Below are positions 9,967 to 18,539 of a stretch of DNA of 48,560 bases, one piece after another. The first letter of the stretch is position 1. Every line of letters begins with the position of its first letter. The notes under the pieces were generated by a model. That model was given only the letters and a program-made list of their open reading frames with translations. It was not told the DNA's origin and made no database searches. The translations under genes were made by a program, and so were the position numbers. Location of the stretch: positions 1-48,560 of the forward strand of contig NZ_SPQK01000026.1 of the NCBI RefSeq assembly GCF_004570875.1, in the 5' to 3' direction. This DNA comes from Blastococcus sp. CT_GayMR16. Its GTDB lineage: Bacteria > Actinomycetota > Actinomycetes > Mycobacteriales > Geodermatophilaceae.

Positions 9967-9994
9967 CCGTGACCGGCCCCCGCGCCGGTCACGG
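9967..9994. terminator. Bidirectional hairpin between glpX and the DUF1707 gene
   Basis: CCGTGACCGGC at 9967-9977 pairs with GCCGGTCACGG at 9984-9994 around a 6-nt loop, directly after the glpX stop and overlapping the stop of the convergent gene. There is no T-tract. Confidence 0.6.
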
Positions 9995-10630
9995 CTGCGG
10001 GGGTGGCGGCTGGCGCTCGGCGAGCCGGTCCAGCAGCGCTCGCCACCGGCTGGGCGACTCCCCCGGGGCCAGGCTGCGCAGGCGGAGGTCACCGAACACC
10101 GTCCGCCCGTGGACGACGATCAGCGGCGTACCGGCCAGCCGCTGCACCGGTGCGAGCTCGACCTTCCGGTCGCCGAGCACCGTTCGTCCGTGCAGCTCCG
10201 CGTCCACCCCTTCGGCGACGATCACGTCGACGTCACCGAGACCGGTGCTGAGGTAGAGGTCGATCCGGTCGGCATCGGTGCGCAGCGTGCGCAGGTCGAG
10301 CCGGATGTCGCCGAACACGGTGCTCACCCGCTGCGGAGGCGCCGCCCCGACCGTCAGTACGACGTCGCCGAAGACGCTCCGGACCTCCTCCTGGGCCCGC
10401 ATGCCGACGATCTCCGCGGCCGGCCGGGGCTGCGCCGGGAGGTCGGCCATGAGGACGTCGAGCTCGGCGGTGGTCACGGCCGCGTAGGCGGCGTCGGCCC
10501 GCTGGCCGAACTCGTCGAGGTTGATCCGGCCCTCACCGACGGCCGTCTGGAGCCGGGTGATCACCGCTTCCCGGTCGGCGTCGGACGCACGAACGGCAGG
10601 CGGACGGTCGGGGGACTCGTTCTCCTCCAC
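9989..10630 (-). CDS. DUF1707 and LiaF-like domain protein
   Basis: A 213-residue soluble protein. The N-terminal DUF1707 domain (about 13-65) has the signature RASDADREAVITRLQTAVGEGRINLDEFGQRADAAYAAVT. The C-terminal half repeats short beta segments (VRSVFGDVVL, VSTVFGDIRLD, GRTVLGDRKVE, GRTVFGDLRLR), as in the LiaF-like 'cell wall-active antibiotics response' domain. In Firmicutes LiaF modulates envelope-stress signalling; here the role is unknown. The start is GTG. It converges with glpX. Confidence 0.8.
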   Translation of the reverse strand: MEENESPDRPPAVRASDADREAVITRLQTAVGEGRINLDEFGQRADAAYAAVTTAELDVLMADLPAQPRPAAEIVGMRAQEEVRSVFGDVVLTVGAAPPQRVSTVFGDIRLDLRTLRTDADRIDLYLSTGLGDVDVIVAEGVDAELHGRTVLGDRKVELAPVQRLAGTPLIVVHGRTVFGDLRLRSLAPGESPSRWRALLDRLAERQPPPPQP

Positions 10631-10683
10631 GGTGCCGCACCGTAGTCCGGCTCGGCGGTGCGAGGGCCGGCCCGGGACGCGGA

Positions 10684-10717
10684 GCGACCCGGCACCTCAC
10701 GCGAGGTACCGGGTCGC
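10684..10717 (-). terminator. Hairpin downstream of the Pro/Gln-rich membrane protein gene
   Basis: A 15-bp stem (10684-10698 with 10703-10717, one mismatch) and a 4-nt loop lie 26 nt beyond the stop of the leftward gene ending at 10743. There is no T-tract. Confidence 0.5.
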
Positions 10718-10742
10718 CCGGGCGTTCGATCCCTTCCGGGCG

Positions 10743-11552
10743 TCAGGCCCCCGGGAACGCGTCGACGCAGTACACCGTGTCGGAGTTCCCGACCGGCTGG
10801 CGGCCGGCGCAGGTGCCGCCGTAGATCTCGTAGAGCGAGTCGACCTCCGACTCGTTGTAGAGGTCGTCGCACGACTGCATGTCGCCGTCGTAGCAGCTCT
10901 GCGCGTACTGGTTCAGGACCGGGTCGTCGCCGAGACCGTCCGGCGTCACGGTGGCGGGCGGGATGTCGGTGCTGCCGCTCGTCGGCGCCGAGCTGGAGGA
11001 GCTCGAGGACCGCGAGGTCGACGTGGACGACCGGCTGGACGTCGACGCCGAGCTCGAGGTCGCAGCCGTCGTCGTGGAGCTGGCGGTGTTGCTCTCGTCG
11101 TCGTTGCCCAGCAGCAAGAACAGCGCCACGCCGATCGCGGCGAGCACGACGACGCCGGCCACGATCAGAGCGATGAGGGTGTTCTTGTTGCCCTTCGGCT
11201 GCTGACCACCGGGCCCACCCGGAGGGGCCCACTGCTGACCGGGCGGGCCGTACGGCGGCTGACCCGGCTGCTGGCCGTACTGGGGCTGGCCGTACGGCGG
11301 CTGACCCGGCTGCTGGCCGTAGGGGGGCTGCTGCCCGTACGGCGGCTGCCCGCCGTAGGGCGGCTGACCCGGCTGACCCGGCTGCTGGCCGTACGGCGGC
11401 TGCGCGAACTGCTGCGTCTGATCACGCTCGCCGGGGGTGCCGAACTGCTGGGTCGGGTCGTTCGCACCGCCCGGCGGATTCCAACCCTGTGAACCGGGCT
11501 GCTCACCTCCGGGCTCGTTGCCGCCCTGCGGCGGGTACGGCGGCTGTGACAT
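10743..11552 (-). CDS. Pro/Gln-rich single-pass membrane protein with DGDMxxCDDLY C-terminal motif
   Basis: A 269-residue protein. The cytoplasmic N-terminus (about 1-125) is made of PPYGQQPGQ-type repeats. One transmembrane segment follows (about 130-150, NTLIALIVAGVVVLAAIGVALFLLL in part), then a Ser/Thr linker and a small C-terminal domain. That domain (DPVLNQYAQSCYDGDMQSCDDLYNESE...YGGTCAGR) has four or more cysteines suited to disulfides outside the cell. The ATG at 11552 has GAGGAG upstream. The neighbouring gene encodes a clear paralogue of the C-terminal domain. I do not know the function; an envelope role is inferred. Confidence 0.75.
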   Translation of the reverse strand: MSQPPYPPQGGNEPGGEQPGSQGWNPPGGANDPTQQFGTPGERDQTQQFAQPPYGQQPGQPGQPPYGGQPPYGQQPPYGQQPGQPPYGQPQYGQQPGQPPYGPPGQQWAPPGGPGGQQPKGNKNTLIALIVAGVVVLAAIGVALFLLLGNDDESNTASSTTTAATSSSASTSSRSSTSTSRSSSSSSSAPTSGSTDIPPATVTPDGLGDDPVLNQYAQSCYDGDMQSCDDLYNESEVDSLYEIYGGTCAGRQPVGNSDTVYCVDAFPGA

Positions 11553-11664
11553 GGGGAGACTCCTCGGAAGACGCATGGGTCGGCGGTGCGGATGCTAAGG
11601 CCCCGGGGCACCGACCTCCACCATCTCGGCCGCGCCCAGCGTGCGCGCTCGGCGCGTCCCCGTC

Positions 11665-12243
11665 CTAGTCCAGGTCGGTGCAGGCCATGACGGCGAACTG
11701 CTTGACCCGTCCGCCGCACGTGCCGGCGTACTCCTCGTAGGCCGACATGGGCGGCGACTCGTAGTAGAGGTCGTCGCACGCCTGCATGTCACCGTCGAAA
11801 CAGCCCTGCGCGTACGCGTCGAGCACCGGGTCCGGCCCGAGCTGACCTGGGGCGGTCGCCGGGTGCTCCTCCACCGGACCCGGGCTGACGTACTCCGAGG
11901 ACCACATGCCCTCGTCCGGGACGCCGAACATGCCGTCAACGGAGCCGGAGAACTCCTCCCCCATCCCGCGGCCGATGTCCTCCGCCGCAGCCGAGAACAG
12001 CACCGCCACCAGGAGCCCGGCGACGACCGCCCCGACGAGGGCGCCCGCGGCAGCGACGAGGGCCAGCACCAGCGGCCCACGGCCCGCGCTCGACGCCCGC
12101 GGCGGTGCCGTGGCGAACGGCGGCGCGGGAGGGTGCGCGTCCCAGGTCGGGACCCAGGTCGGTGCCGGCCAGCCGCCGACGCCGGACGAGGCGTACGGGT
12201 CGGACATGCCGGAGGCCGAGGGATAGGGCGGCGGCTGGGTCAT
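11665..12243 (-). CDS. Single-pass membrane protein, paralogue of the 10743-11552 product
   Basis: A 192-residue protein with a short Pro-rich N-terminus, a transmembrane segment (about 55-80, [27 protein letters not shown] in part) and a C-terminal domain [42 protein letters not shown]. That domain aligns closely with the neighbour's and keeps its cysteines. The ATG at 12243 has AGGAGGG upstream. It is divergent from fumC. The function is unknown. Confidence 0.75.
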   Translation of the reverse strand: MTQPPPYPSASGMSDPYASSGVGGWPAPTWVPTWDAHPPAPPFATAPPRASSAGRGPLVLALVAAAGALVGAVVAGLLVAVLFSAAAEDIGRGMGEEFSGSVDGMFGVPDEGMWSSEYVSPGPVEEHPATAPGQLGPDPVLDAYAQGCFDGDMQACDDLYYESPPMSAYEEYAGTCGGRVKQFAVMACTDLD

Positions 12244-12400
12244 GCAGACCCTCCTGTGGGCTCGGCTCGCGCGCGACCGGGCGGACGCCGCCTCCCCGTC
12301 ATCGGCCTGCCCGGACCGGGCCGGAACCGTGCGGTCCTCACGACACTGTCTAGGGTCCCTTCCGGAGCACTGTCACCATCCACACCACCGGGAGCACAGC

Positions 12401-13804
12401 GTGGCCAGCGACAAGGACGGCGCGGAGTACCGCATCGAGCACGACTCCATGGGAGAGGTCCGCGTTCCCGCGTGGGCGAAGTGGCGTGCCCAGACACAGC
12501 GGGCGGTCGAGAACTTCCCGATCTCGGGCACCCCCATCGAGCGCGAGCTCATCGGCGCCCTCGCGGCGATCAAGGGCGCAGCAGCCACGGTCAACGCCGA
12601 TCTCGGAGTCCTCGACGGCGAGATCGCCACCGCGATCAAGACCGCCGCCGCGACCGTCGCTCAGGGCGACTGGGACCAGCACTTCCCGATCGACGTCTTC
12701 CAGACCGGTTCGGGGACGTCGAGCAACATGAACACCAACGAGGTCATCGCCACGCTGGCCACCGAGGCGCTCGGCTTGCCGGTGCACCCGAACGACCACG
12801 TGAACGCATCGCAGTCGTCCAACGACGTCTTCCCCTCGGCGATCCACGTGGCCGCCACCGGCGCGATCGTGCGCGACCTGATCCCGGCCCTGCAGCACCT
12901 CGAGCTGTCGCTGTCGCGCAAGGCCGACGAGTTCGCCGACGTCGTCAAGAGCGGGCGCACGCACCTGATGGACGCGACGCCGGTGACTCTGGGCCAGGAG
13001 TTCGGCGGCTACGCGGCCGCCGTCCAGTACGGCGTCGAGCGCCTCCGCGCCTCCCTGCCCCGCATCGGCGAGCTGCCCCTCGGTGGGACCGCCGTCGGCA
13101 CCGGGATCAACACCCCGCCCGGGTTCGCTGCCGCCATCATCGAGCAGCTGGCCGGCGAGCTGGACCTGCCACTGTCGGAGGCGCGCAACCACTTCGAGGC
13201 GCAGAGCTCGCGGGACGGGCTGGTGGAGGCCTCCGGCCAGCTCCGCACCATCGCCGTCGGCCTGGTGAAGATCGCCAACGACCTGCGCTGGATGGGCTCC
13301 GGCCCGCGCACGGGCCTCGGCGAGATCTTCCTGCCCGACTTGCAGCCCGGCAGCTCGATCATGCCGGGCAAGGTGAACCCGGTGCTCCCGGAGGCGACCG
13401 TCCAGGTGGCCGCGCAGGTCATCGGTAACGACGCCGCGGTCGCGTTCGCCGGCTCAACCGGCAACTTCGAGCTGAACGTGACCCTGCCGCTGATGGCCCG
13501 CAACGTGCTGGAGTCCATCCGGCTGCTGAGCAACGTGAGCCGGCTGCTGGCCGACCGCTGCATCGACGGCATCACCGCCAACGTGGAGCGCTGCCGCGAG
13601 CTGGCCGAGTCCTCGCCCTCGATCGTCACCCCGCTGAACAAGTACATCGGCTACGAGGAGGCCGCGATCGTGGCCAAGCAGTCGCTGAAGGAGAAGAAGA
13701 CGATCCGCCAGGTCGTGCTGGAGCGCGGCTACGTCGAGCAGGGGAAGCTCAGCGAGCAGCAGCTCGACGAGGCCCTCGACGTGCTGTCGATGACGCACGC
13801 CTGA
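12401..13804 (+). CDS. fumC: Fumarate hydratase, class II
   Basis: A 467-residue class II fumarase of the TCA cycle (fumarate to L-malate, no iron-sulfur cluster). Signatures are [50 protein letters not shown] and the fumarase/aspartase signature [11 protein letters not shown]. The start is GTG with GGGAG upstream. The length matches the family. It is followed by a strong two-tier hairpin. Confidence 0.95.
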   Translation: MASDKDGAEYRIEHDSMGEVRVPAWAKWRAQTQRAVENFPISGTPIERELIGALAAIKGAAATVNADLGVLDGEIATAIKTAAATVAQGDWDQHFPIDVFQTGSGTSSNMNTNEVIATLATEALGLPVHPNDHVNASQSSNDVFPSAIHVAATGAIVRDLIPALQHLELSLSRKADEFADVVKSGRTHLMDATPVTLGQEFGGYAAAVQYGVERLRASLPRIGELPLGGTAVGTGINTPPGFAAAIIEQLAGELDLPLSEARNHFEAQSSRDGLVEASGQLRTIAVGLVKIANDLRWMGSGPRTGLGEIFLPDLQPGSSIMPGKVNPVLPEATVQVAAQVIGNDAAVAFAGSTGNFELNVTLPLMARNVLESIRLLSNVSRLLADRCIDGITANVERCRELAESSPSIVTPLNKYIGYEEAAIVAKQSLKEKKTIRQVVLERGYVEQGKLSEQQLDEALDVLSMTHA

Positions 13805-13810
13805 AAAGGA

Positions 13811-13859
13811 CCCCCTCCTCCCCGCCCCTCGCACGCTCTGGGCGGTGCCCTGGAGGGGG
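13811..13859. terminator. Two-tier hairpin after fumC
   Basis: Outer stem CCCCCTCC (13811-13818) pairs with GGAGGGGG (13852-13859). Inner stem CCGCCC (13822-13827) pairs with GGGCGG (13840-13845). It lies 6 nt after the fumC stop and just before the end of the convergent oxidoreductase gene, so it probably works for both. There is no T-tract. Confidence 0.6.
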
Positions 13860-13881
13860 CCGGTCGGGGTCACTCGCCCAC

Positions 13882-15261
13882 TCAGCCGGCCGTCTCGGCG
13901 GCCTGCAGGCCCTGGATCACCTGCTCGTTGAACGAGTCGAACCCGAACGCCCGCGCGCCACCGATGACGGTCGCCGGCAGGCCGAGCGCGTGCAGCCTCT
14001 CGACGGCCCGGGCATGCGTCTCGACGTTGTCGGCCGTCGGATCGGTGAACGTGGGTCCGGCGAAGACGCCGAGGTCCTGTGTCGGCGCACCCTCGGCCAC
14101 GATGCCCACCCGCTGCAGCACGTCCCGGGCCACGTCCGCAGCGACGTCCTTGGCTACGTCGTACGACAGTTCCACGCACAGGACGCGCGTCGCGGTCCGG
14201 TCGTCGAGCTCGCCGGGGGTGATGCGGTAGGCCGGGACGTCGGTGTCCAGCACGTGCAGGTAGCCGGGCAGACGGCGGACGTCGGCCTCCCGCGCTCCCA
14301 CCCACGCGAACACCGAGTGGACCTTGCTCGGCGCGAAGGGGATGCCCACGGCGCCGAACAGATCGCCCGCCCCCACCCCCAGGATCGGACGATCGGCGAC
14401 CTCTCCCCGACCGTCGGAGAGTCCGATGCGCACCTGCGCACCGACCTGCTCGACACCCGTCAGGGCGTCGCAGGACACCACCTCGACGAGCGGCGAGCGC
14501 AGGCGTGCCAGCAGTGCCTCGACGACGGGGCCCATCCCCCCGGGACGGACGACCGTGAGCGGCCGATCCGGGACGAAGCCCGGCAACCGCCCGCTGAAGA
14601 CCTCGGCCACGGTCTGCGGCCAGAACAGCGGCATCCACAGCTTGCGCCGGAGGGTGGCGAGCACGTCCTGCCCGCCACCGGGCCGCATCTTCCCGATGAG
14701 CGGCGCGATCAGGCGCTCGTGGAAGGTGCGCCCGTGCTGGTGGAGGGAGGCGTCGTCGAAGGTGGCGGTCCCCAGCCGGTGACGTTCCTCCCCCGAGAGC
14801 CAGCCGGCGGGCCCGTGCGCGCGGACCGCTGCCTCCGCCTCGGCGGCGATCTGCCGAGCATCCTCGGCGCTGACCAGCTCGGCGCCCCGGGTCAGGTCGG
14901 ACGTGAGCAGCACCTCGGGCCCGAGTCGACCACCGACGAACGAGGCCGGCTCATCGATGTCGACGATCCGATCGGCACCGACCAGCTCCCGCACCCACGA
15001 GTCGATCAGGCCGACGAAGGGCCGGTGCCCGTCGCCCTCCGGCCGGTACTCGGCGAGCGGGGGCGCCGTCGCCGTCCCCTCGTAGCGCAGTTCGAGGACG
15101 CGCATGCCGAGTTCGAGGCGGTGCCCGCCGCGCTCGATGGCCGTGAACCCGCCGCCGACCCCCTTGCGTGGGAGGAGCAGCCGCACCGGACGTCCGCGGG
15201 ACGCCAGCGCGTCGGCCGCGGCGAGCGCCGCGACGGTTCCGCCGACCACCACTTGCGCCAT
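13882..15261 (-). CDS. FAD-dependent oxidoreductase (amine oxidase/protoporphyrinogen oxidase-like)
   Basis: A 459-residue protein with an N-terminal dinucleotide-binding fold (VVVGGTVAALAAADALASRGRPVRLL, a variant of the usual GxGxxG) and a second flavin-contact segment (GGHRLELGMRVLEL). A long substrate domain follows (PLTVVRPGGMGPVVEALLARL). The C-terminus has an FAD-closing stretch (VIGGARAFGFDSFNEQVIQGL). The ATG overlaps the stop of the upstream acyltransferase-like gene, so the two are coupled in one leftward operon with two methyltransferases. The substrate is unknown; a UDP-galactopyranose-mutase-like or sugar-oxidising role is possible given the glycan genes around it. Confidence 0.7.
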   Translation of the reverse strand: MAQVVVGGTVAALAAADALASRGRPVRLLLPRKGVGGGFTAIERGGHRLELGMRVLELRYEGTATAPPLAEYRPEGDGHRPFVGLIDSWVRELVGADRIVDIDEPASFVGGRLGPEVLLTSDLTRGAELVSAEDARQIAAEAEAAVRAHGPAGWLSGEERHRLGTATFDDASLHQHGRTFHERLIAPLIGKMRPGGGQDVLATLRRKLWMPLFWPQTVAEVFSGRLPGFVPDRPLTVVRPGGMGPVVEALLARLRSPLVEVVSCDALTGVEQVGAQVRIGLSDGRGEVADRPILGVGAGDLFGAVGIPFAPSKVHSVFAWVGAREADVRRLPGYLHVLDTDVPAYRITPGELDDRTATRVLCVELSYDVAKDVAADVARDVLQRVGIVAEGAPTQDLGVFAGPTFTDPTADNVETHARAVERLHALGLPATVIGGARAFGFDSFNEQVIQGLQAAETAG

Positions 15262-16196
15262 CAGTCGAGCCCCGCCACGAAGACCTTGCGCGTGCCCGGT
15301 AGCGCCCCGACCGAGCGCTTGAAGTTCACCAGGCCGAGGTTCGGCGTCCCGTCCTTCTCGCTGGACGGGCCGAGGTCCACCAGCCGGGCGCCGGTCCGCA
15401 GGGACTCGGCGAGCACGAGATACGCGAGCAGACCCATGGGCGTGGGGCGCCCGTTCCGATCCGCATCCCCGGCGTCGGCCCAGTGGACGACCTGGTCGAC
15501 GTCGGTCAGGACGCGGTACACGACGGCCGCGGCCACCGGGGTGCCCGCCTCCCGGAGGAGCAGCAGGCGGACCCGCTCCGGGAAAGCCTGCTTCATCCGC
15601 TCCAGGTACTCGCGCGGCAGCCCGGGGGGGCGCCCGTGGGCCACGCGGTTGTCGGCGATGATCCGGTGCAGCGTCGTGAGGTCCTCGCCTCCCTCGACCA
15701 CGCTCAATTCGTGCGCTCGCCCCAGTGCGGCACGCACGTAGCGCCGGCGGCGGTCCTTGAAGAGCGACAGCACACCCGGCGCACCGTCGACGCCTGTCAG
15801 GTCGACGTGCTGGTTGAGGTCGCAGTGGGCCACCGTGAACCCCAGGTGCAGCAGCGCGTACTCCAGCAGCGGCTCGGCCGCCGAGTACACCGGGGGCCGC
15901 GCGCGGATCCGGACCTCCCGGATGCCGTCGGCCCGGAATGCGGCCAGTGCGCCGGTGACCAACCCGAGGACGTCGTCGACCGGCGTCGCCTCGACCAGAT
16001 CCGGGCCTCCGAAGGGTGCGCTGTGCCCGGAGACGAAGACGTCGTCGGCAGCGACCCCGTCGAGCACCCCGACCAGCCGTCCGTCGGAACGGTGCTCGTA
16101 CCGCCGGCGCTCTCCGACGGGGACCCCGTTGAGATCGTGGAAACGCGCATCGCAGAAGAGCAGGCCACCACCGAGGAGCGGCTCGGACGAGGTCAC
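15261..16196 (-). CDS. GNAT/FemAB-like acyltransferase
   Basis: A 311-residue protein with two GNAT-like halves. The first is weakly conserved. The second (about 150-300) follows the Acetyltransf_6/FemAB pattern: SLFKDRRRRYVRAALGRAHELSVVEGGEDL, PVAAAVVYRVLTDVDQVVHWADAGDAD, then PMGLLAYLVLAESLRTGARLVDLGPS and GLVNFKRSVGA. It may acylate an amino sugar made by the neighbouring genes, or add an amino acid as FemAB proteins do. The start is uncertain: GTG at 16196 fits the operon spacing, and an upstream Met codon at 16238 would overlap the preceding gene by 38 nt. Confidence 0.7.
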   Translation of the reverse strand: MTSSEPLLGGGLLFCDARFHDLNGVPVGERRRYEHRSDGRLVGVLDGVAADDVFVSGHSAPFGGPDLVEATPVDDVLGLVTGALAAFRADGIREVRIRARPPVYSAAEPLLEYALLHLGFTVAHCDLNQHVDLTGVDGAPGVLSLFKDRRRRYVRAALGRAHELSVVEGGEDLTTLHRIIADNRVAHGRPPGLPREYLERMKQAFPERVRLLLLREAGTPVAAAVVYRVLTDVDQVVHWADAGDADRNGRPTPMGLLAYLVLAESLRTGARLVDLGPSSEKDGTPNLGLVNFKRSVGALPGTRKVFVAGLD

Positions 16197-16200
16197 GGGA

Positions 16201-16932
16201 TCAGTCCGTACGCCGCGCGCGGACGGCGATGTTGGCACCGAGATCGGCGGGCAGCTCGTCGCCGAGGTCGTTGAGCGCCTGGACGAGCTGCGGGGAGAAG
16301 TCGAGCATCATCGCGTTGGGGAGCGGCTTGAAGAACAGACCCTTGCGAGCGAACGGCTCCAGCCCGGCCCGGCGCAGGTCGTCCTCCAGCGTCGGGAGGT
16401 CGTAGACGCGCTGGTGCCCGACCAGGTGGTCTCTGGGGCTGAGCGTGTCGAGCTCGGGCTGCAGGCCCATCAGGACCGCGAGCCGCCGGTGCAGGGACCG
16501 GCGGTTGGGTACGACGACGACCATCTCCCCACCGGGCGCCAGCCAGGTGCGCAGGTGCTCGAGCAGCGGGACAGGGTCGTCCACGTGCTCGAGGACGTGC
16601 AGCGCCATCAGCTTGTCGCACGGCTCGTCGGGGACGTGCTGCTCGAACAGGGCCTCCACGACCTCGACCGACGGGTACTCGTCCCGCACCTGGGCGGCGA
16701 GACTGGGCGCCCCCTCCACCACGACGTACCTGCGGGGCAGAGCGGCCAGCCGGGAGAGCGTGATCCCCTCGCCGACGCCCAGCTCGATCACCACGTCCTG
16801 CGGGGAGACCAGGGCGGCGAGCCAGTCACAGCAGTGCTCCTGGCAGGCGTCCTCGATGAACTTGTCGGGGACGTCGTCATTGAGGTGGTACGTGTGCGCG
16901 ATGCGCTCGAGCTCGTCCGTGCGGGCCTTCAA
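16201..16932 (-). CDS. Class I SAM-dependent methyltransferase (paralogue 1)
   Basis: A methyltransferase of 243 residues from TTG at 16932. Motif I is VIELGVGEGITL, followed by VVVEGAPSLAAQVRDEYP, MALHVLEHVDDPVPLLEHLRTWLAPGG and VVVPNRRSLHRRLAVLMGL. The TTG is preceded by GAAGGAG at good spacing. An ATG at 16974 would add 14 residues and overlap the previous stop by 8 nt, but has no good ribosome binding site. The protein is clearly homologous to the product of the adjacent upstream gene. It probably methylates a sugar within the glycan island; the acceptor atom cannot be read from the sequence. Confidence 0.82.
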   Translation of the reverse strand: MKARTDELERIAHTYHLNDDVPDKFIEDACQEHCCDWLAALVSPQDVVIELGVGEGITLSRLAALPRRYVVVEGAPSLAAQVRDEYPSVEVVEALFEQHVPDEPCDKLMALHVLEHVDDPVPLLEHLRTWLAPGGEMVVVVPNRRSLHRRLAVLMGLQPELDTLSPRDHLVGHQRVYDLPTLEDDLRRAGLEPFARKGLFFKPLPNAMMLDFSPQLVQALNDLGDELPADLGANIAVRARRTD

Positions 16933-16966
16933 CGGCGCTCCTTCGGTCGCGGCGGATCCCCGGTGA

Positions 16967-17710
16967 TCAGGCATCGACCGGCTCGGCGTCCATCCACAGT
17001 TCCGACCCGAGGTCCGGGAGCAGCAGTGCCAGCGCATCGAGCCCGTCCAGCATCTGGGACGTCAGGAACTGCTCGTCGACCAGGTGCTGCATCTGGGCGT
17101 GCGTGAACGGCTTGACGAAGATGCTGCCCCGGTGCGTGACGGCGAACCCCGCGCGGTGGAGCTCGCCCTCGAGGCCGGCGGCGTCGTACACGCCCCGCTG
17201 CTGCATCGTGCGCTGGGTGTCGGACTCGGTCGTCACGTCGGGGATCAGGCCCATCGCCACCGCCAGGAGCCGGTGCAGTGAGCGGGCGCTCGGCACGTTG
17301 ACGTGCAGCACTCCCCCGGCGGCGCACAGACGGCGCGCGGCGGCGAGCAGTCGCTGGGGGTCGGGCACCTCGTGCAAGAGGCAGCTCACGACGACCATGT
17401 CGAAGGGGCCGTCGGAGGCGTCGAGGTCCTCGGCGTACCGCTCGAGCACGGTGACCTCCGGCCGCCCGTCAGCCAACCGCCGGGCGTTCGCGGCGAACGC
17501 CGGGGCCGGCTCGACGACCACGGTCTCCAGACCCGGCAGGTCCAGGAAGATCGGGGACTCACCGCAGCCGATCTCGAGAAGCCGGCGAGGTCCGTGGGCG
17601 GCGACCCGGGCGAGGACACGCCGACGGCGAAACGCGATCTGCAGGGGCTCGAACGGCAGTGCCCGGTACTGCTCCACGTAGTCGACGAGGTCGCGCGGGG
17701 CATCGGTCAC
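16967..17710 (-). CDS. Class I SAM-dependent methyltransferase (paralogue 2)
   Basis: A 247-residue methyltransferase with motif I LLEIGCGESPIFL, an acidic motif II (VVVEPAPAF), MVVVSCLLHEVPDPQRLLAAARRLCAAGG and VNVPSARSLHRLLAVAMGL. Its C-terminal half aligns with the neighbour: VYDAAGLEGELHRAGF versus VYDLPTLEDDLRRAGL, and IFVKPFTHAQM versus LFFKPLPNAMM. The start is GTG at 17710 with GAGGAG upstream; the frame is open further but without similarity. It is the first gene of the leftward glycan operon, divergent from the FdtA-type gene. Confidence 0.82.
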   Translation of the reverse strand: MTDAPRDLVDYVEQYRALPFEPLQIAFRRRRVLARVAAHGPRRLLEIGCGESPIFLDLPGLETVVVEPAPAFAANARRLADGRPEVTVLERYAEDLDASDGPFDMVVVSCLLHEVPDPQRLLAAARRLCAAGGVLHVNVPSARSLHRLLAVAMGLIPDVTTESDTQRTMQQRGVYDAAGLEGELHRAGFAVTHRGSIFVKPFTHAQMQHLVDEQFLTSQMLDGLDALALLLPDLGSELWMDAEPVDA

Positions 17711-17996
17711 GGCGCCGTTCTCCTCGGGTCGGGGTTCCTGCACGACCGGCCGGATATCGGCCTCCTTCGCACGCTCACTCCGGCGCCACGGTAACCGAGG
17801 ATCCACCCGGAACCCCGGAGGACGGCGACTGCGGCGAGCAGCCGGAACGAGCGCTCCGGGCCCGCACCGTCGGCTCATCGGCGGGAAGGAGCGGCCGCCT
17901 CTCCGGTTATCGTCGTCCGCGACCCGCTACCGAGCAGCGGCTCCGCACCGATCCGCGTCCGCGGTTCCGATCTGTTGCTTCCGGGATGGGCAAGTC
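17711..17996. promoter_or_regulatory. Divergent intergenic region of the glycan island
   Basis: These 286 nt separate the leftward methyltransferase operon from the rightward ketoisomerase operon and must hold both promoters. I see no convincing gene and no clear -10/-35 pair, operator palindrome or RNA element in it. Confidence 0.4.
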
Positions 17997-18539
17997 ATGA
18001 ATCCGCACCTCTCCCCCCAGGGTTCCCCCGCCGGTCCCTCGTCCCCCACCAGCGACGACCGGCGGTCCGCCCAGCCGGGCCGGCGGGTCACCGACTGGAA
18101 CCCGCCCCCGGAAGGCAACGGAGCGGGCTGCCGCATCGTCGACCTGCCCCGGGTCACCGATCCCCGCGGGAACCTCACCTTCATCGAGGGCAACGAGCAC
18201 GTCCCGTTCGACATACAGCGCGTCTACTACCTCTACGACGTGCCGGGCGGTGAGTCTCGCGGCGGGCACGCGCACCGCGGCCTCGAGCAGCTGATCGTCG
18301 CGGCAGCGGGAAGCTTCGACGTCATCGTCGACGACGGGTCCGAGGTGGCCCGCTTCCACCTCAACCGCTCCTACTACGGCCTGTACGTGCCGCGGCTGAC
18401 CTGGCGCGAGCTCGGCAACTTCTCGACCGGCAGCGTCTGCCTTGTCCTCGCCTCCCAGAAGTACGGCGAGGACGACTACTTCCGCGACTACGACGAGTTC
18501 ATCGTCGCCCGGAACGTAGCTCAGGGAGTGACCCCGTGA
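17997..18539 (+). CDS. dTDP-6-deoxy-hex-4-ulose 3,4-ketoisomerase (FdtA/QdtA/WxcM-like cupin)
   Basis: A 180-residue cupin with a disordered N-terminal extension of about 35 residues. Family motifs are DPRGNLTFIEGNEHVPFDIQRVYYLYDVPGG, RGGHAHRGLEQLIVAAAGSFDVIVDDG with the catalytic-type His pair, then YGLYVPRLTWRELGNFSTGSVCLVLASQKYGEDDYFRDYDEF. FdtA and QdtA shift the keto group from C4 to C3 on dTDP-6-deoxy-xylo-hexulose. The stop overlaps the aminotransferase start (GTGA). Product stereochemistry, Fuc3N or Qui3N type, cannot be decided here. Confidence 0.88.
   Translation: MNPHLSPQGSPAGPSSPTSDDRRSAQPGRRVTDWNPPPEGNGAGCRIVDLPRVTDPRGNLTFIEGNEHVPFDIQRVYYLYDVPGGESRGGHAHRGLEQLIVAAAGSFDVIVDDGSEVARFHLNRSYYGLYVPRLTWRELGNFSTGSVCLVLASQKYGEDDYFRDYDEFIVARNVAQGVTP

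Noticed and set aside
11230-11420. Short tandem repeats as a noncoding satellite
   Set aside because: They encode PPYGQQPGQ-type peptide repeats in a membrane-protein N-terminus with a good ribosome binding site and a paralogous C-terminal domain.
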